Assembly: GCA_963820395.1 (NCBI GenBank)
Contig: CAWGAE010000008.1
Span: 186,001 to 250,000, forward strand
Direction: 5' to 3'
DNA length: 64,000 nt
Origin: DATFVJ01 sp963820395
GTDB lineage: Bacteria > Actinomycetota > Actinomycetes > Streptosporangiales > Streptosporangiaceae
In this document: one piece after another, positions 63,720 to 64,000 of the stretch
How positions within the stretch are numbered: the first letter of the stretch is position 1
Layout of the letters: every line of letters starts with the position of its first letter
Made by a program: the position numbers and the translations under genes
The notes under the pieces: model-generated
The model's database searches: none
Seen by the model: only the letters and a program-made list of their open reading frames with translations
What the model was told of the DNA's origin: nothing

Positions 63720-64000
63720 TCAGCCGCGTTCCAGCAGGAGCTGGTGGACATCGGGGTCGCCGGCCGGAAACCGGCTTTGGAGAGGCGAGGTAGAGGTTCC
63801 ACATGCGCTGGAAGCGAGGAAGAGGTTCCACATGCGCTGGAAGGTGGGGCCGAACCCGAGCTGCCCCACCGCGTCGGCAGCGGCCAGGAACAGCCTGCGC
63901 CACTCCCGCAAGGTGCGGGCATAGCGCTGGCCCATGGGGAATTCCGCCGTCACGCGCAGGCTGGCGTGGCCCGTCGAACCCTCGCCGGTTGGCAGGCCAT
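63720..64000 (-). CDS. C-terminus of a cyclopropane-fatty-acyl-phospholipid synthase-like methyltransferase (partial)
   Basis: The gene enters from the right edge. It reads GEGSTGHASLRVTAEFPMGQRYARTLREWRRLFLAAADAVGQLGFGPTFQRMWNLFLA and ends DPDVHQLLLERG. This is the C-terminal helix region of CFA synthase-type S-adenosylmethionine enzymes that modify membrane lipids. A 29-bp tandem duplication (63785-63842) plus two missing bases replace the usual YSEAGFRSG segment with about 18 unrelated residues before the original frame resumes. The protein may therefore be altered near its end. The N-terminal bulk is outside the window. Confidence 0.7.
   Translation of the reverse strand, partial: GLPTGEGSTGHASLRVTAEFPMGQRYARTLREWRRLFLAAADAVGQLGFGPTFQRMWNLFLASSACGTSTSPLQSRFPAGDPDVHQLLLERG

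Overview
The window is high-GC DNA with Lsr2-like, LigC-like, Rpf-like, APC, P450 and DUF2182 genes and many GTG starts. This points to a soil-type filamentous actinomycete, most like Streptosporangiales or Streptomyces relatives; the genus cannot be fixed from sequence alone. No rRNA, tRNA or CRISPR array was recognised. Coding density is uneven. Compact operons alternate with decayed stretches rich in insertion sequences, gene fragments and frameshifts, as expected of an accessory region.

Layout. 1-2654: sparse, with a PfpI/DJ-1 gene and a duplicated leader in front of a tiny ORF. 2655-14360: a tightly packed eight-gene operon with a membrane-anchored repeat protein, a GrpE-like factor, an Hsp70 without a lid, an FN3-type protein, a zinc-ribbon GTPase, a GAP1-type partner, a membrane GTPase and a 35-residue membrane peptide. 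It resembles the Hsp70/GTPase/GAP1 systems proposed to act in biological conflict. 14494-25790: IS-rich. An unassigned IS with inverted repeats, an IS66 element inside an APC permease, an IS3 element inside a secreted amidase, and an IS6-type transposase whose distal part is inverted.

26240-35962: an operon for a ferredoxin-linked 2-oxoacid oxidoreductase (KorD, A, B-C fusion) interleaved with HdrA, an MvhD fusion, AsrA/AsrB-like (FlxB/FlxA-like) NAD(P)H subunits and an HdrC-HdrB fusion. Together these could form one flavin-based bifurcating or confurcating complex joining 2-oxoglutarate, ferredoxin, NAD(P)H and a disulfide. korB carries two single-base frameshifts. 36652-41343: a second striking cluster with a borosin-type peptide N-methyltransferase fused to further domains, a protein with about 78 residues of alternating Asp-Val/Ile, and a 2OG-Fe(II) oxygenase. 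It is a candidate RiPP-like pathway of unusual architecture.

41344-50382: a membrane protein, an Lsr2-tail protein, a frameshifted S9 peptidase, an ATP-dependent DNA ligase and a secreted GH30 glycosidase. 50383-54261 (minus strand): an ArsR, DUF2182, DUF899 and SDR operon in which IS630 splits DUF899. 54262-64000: transposase debris, an Rpf-like protein with His-rich repeats, small secreted or membrane proteins, an M20 remnant, a cytochrome P450, a thioredoxin-fold protein, and the C-terminus of a cyclopropane-fatty-acid-synthase-like gene running off the right edge.
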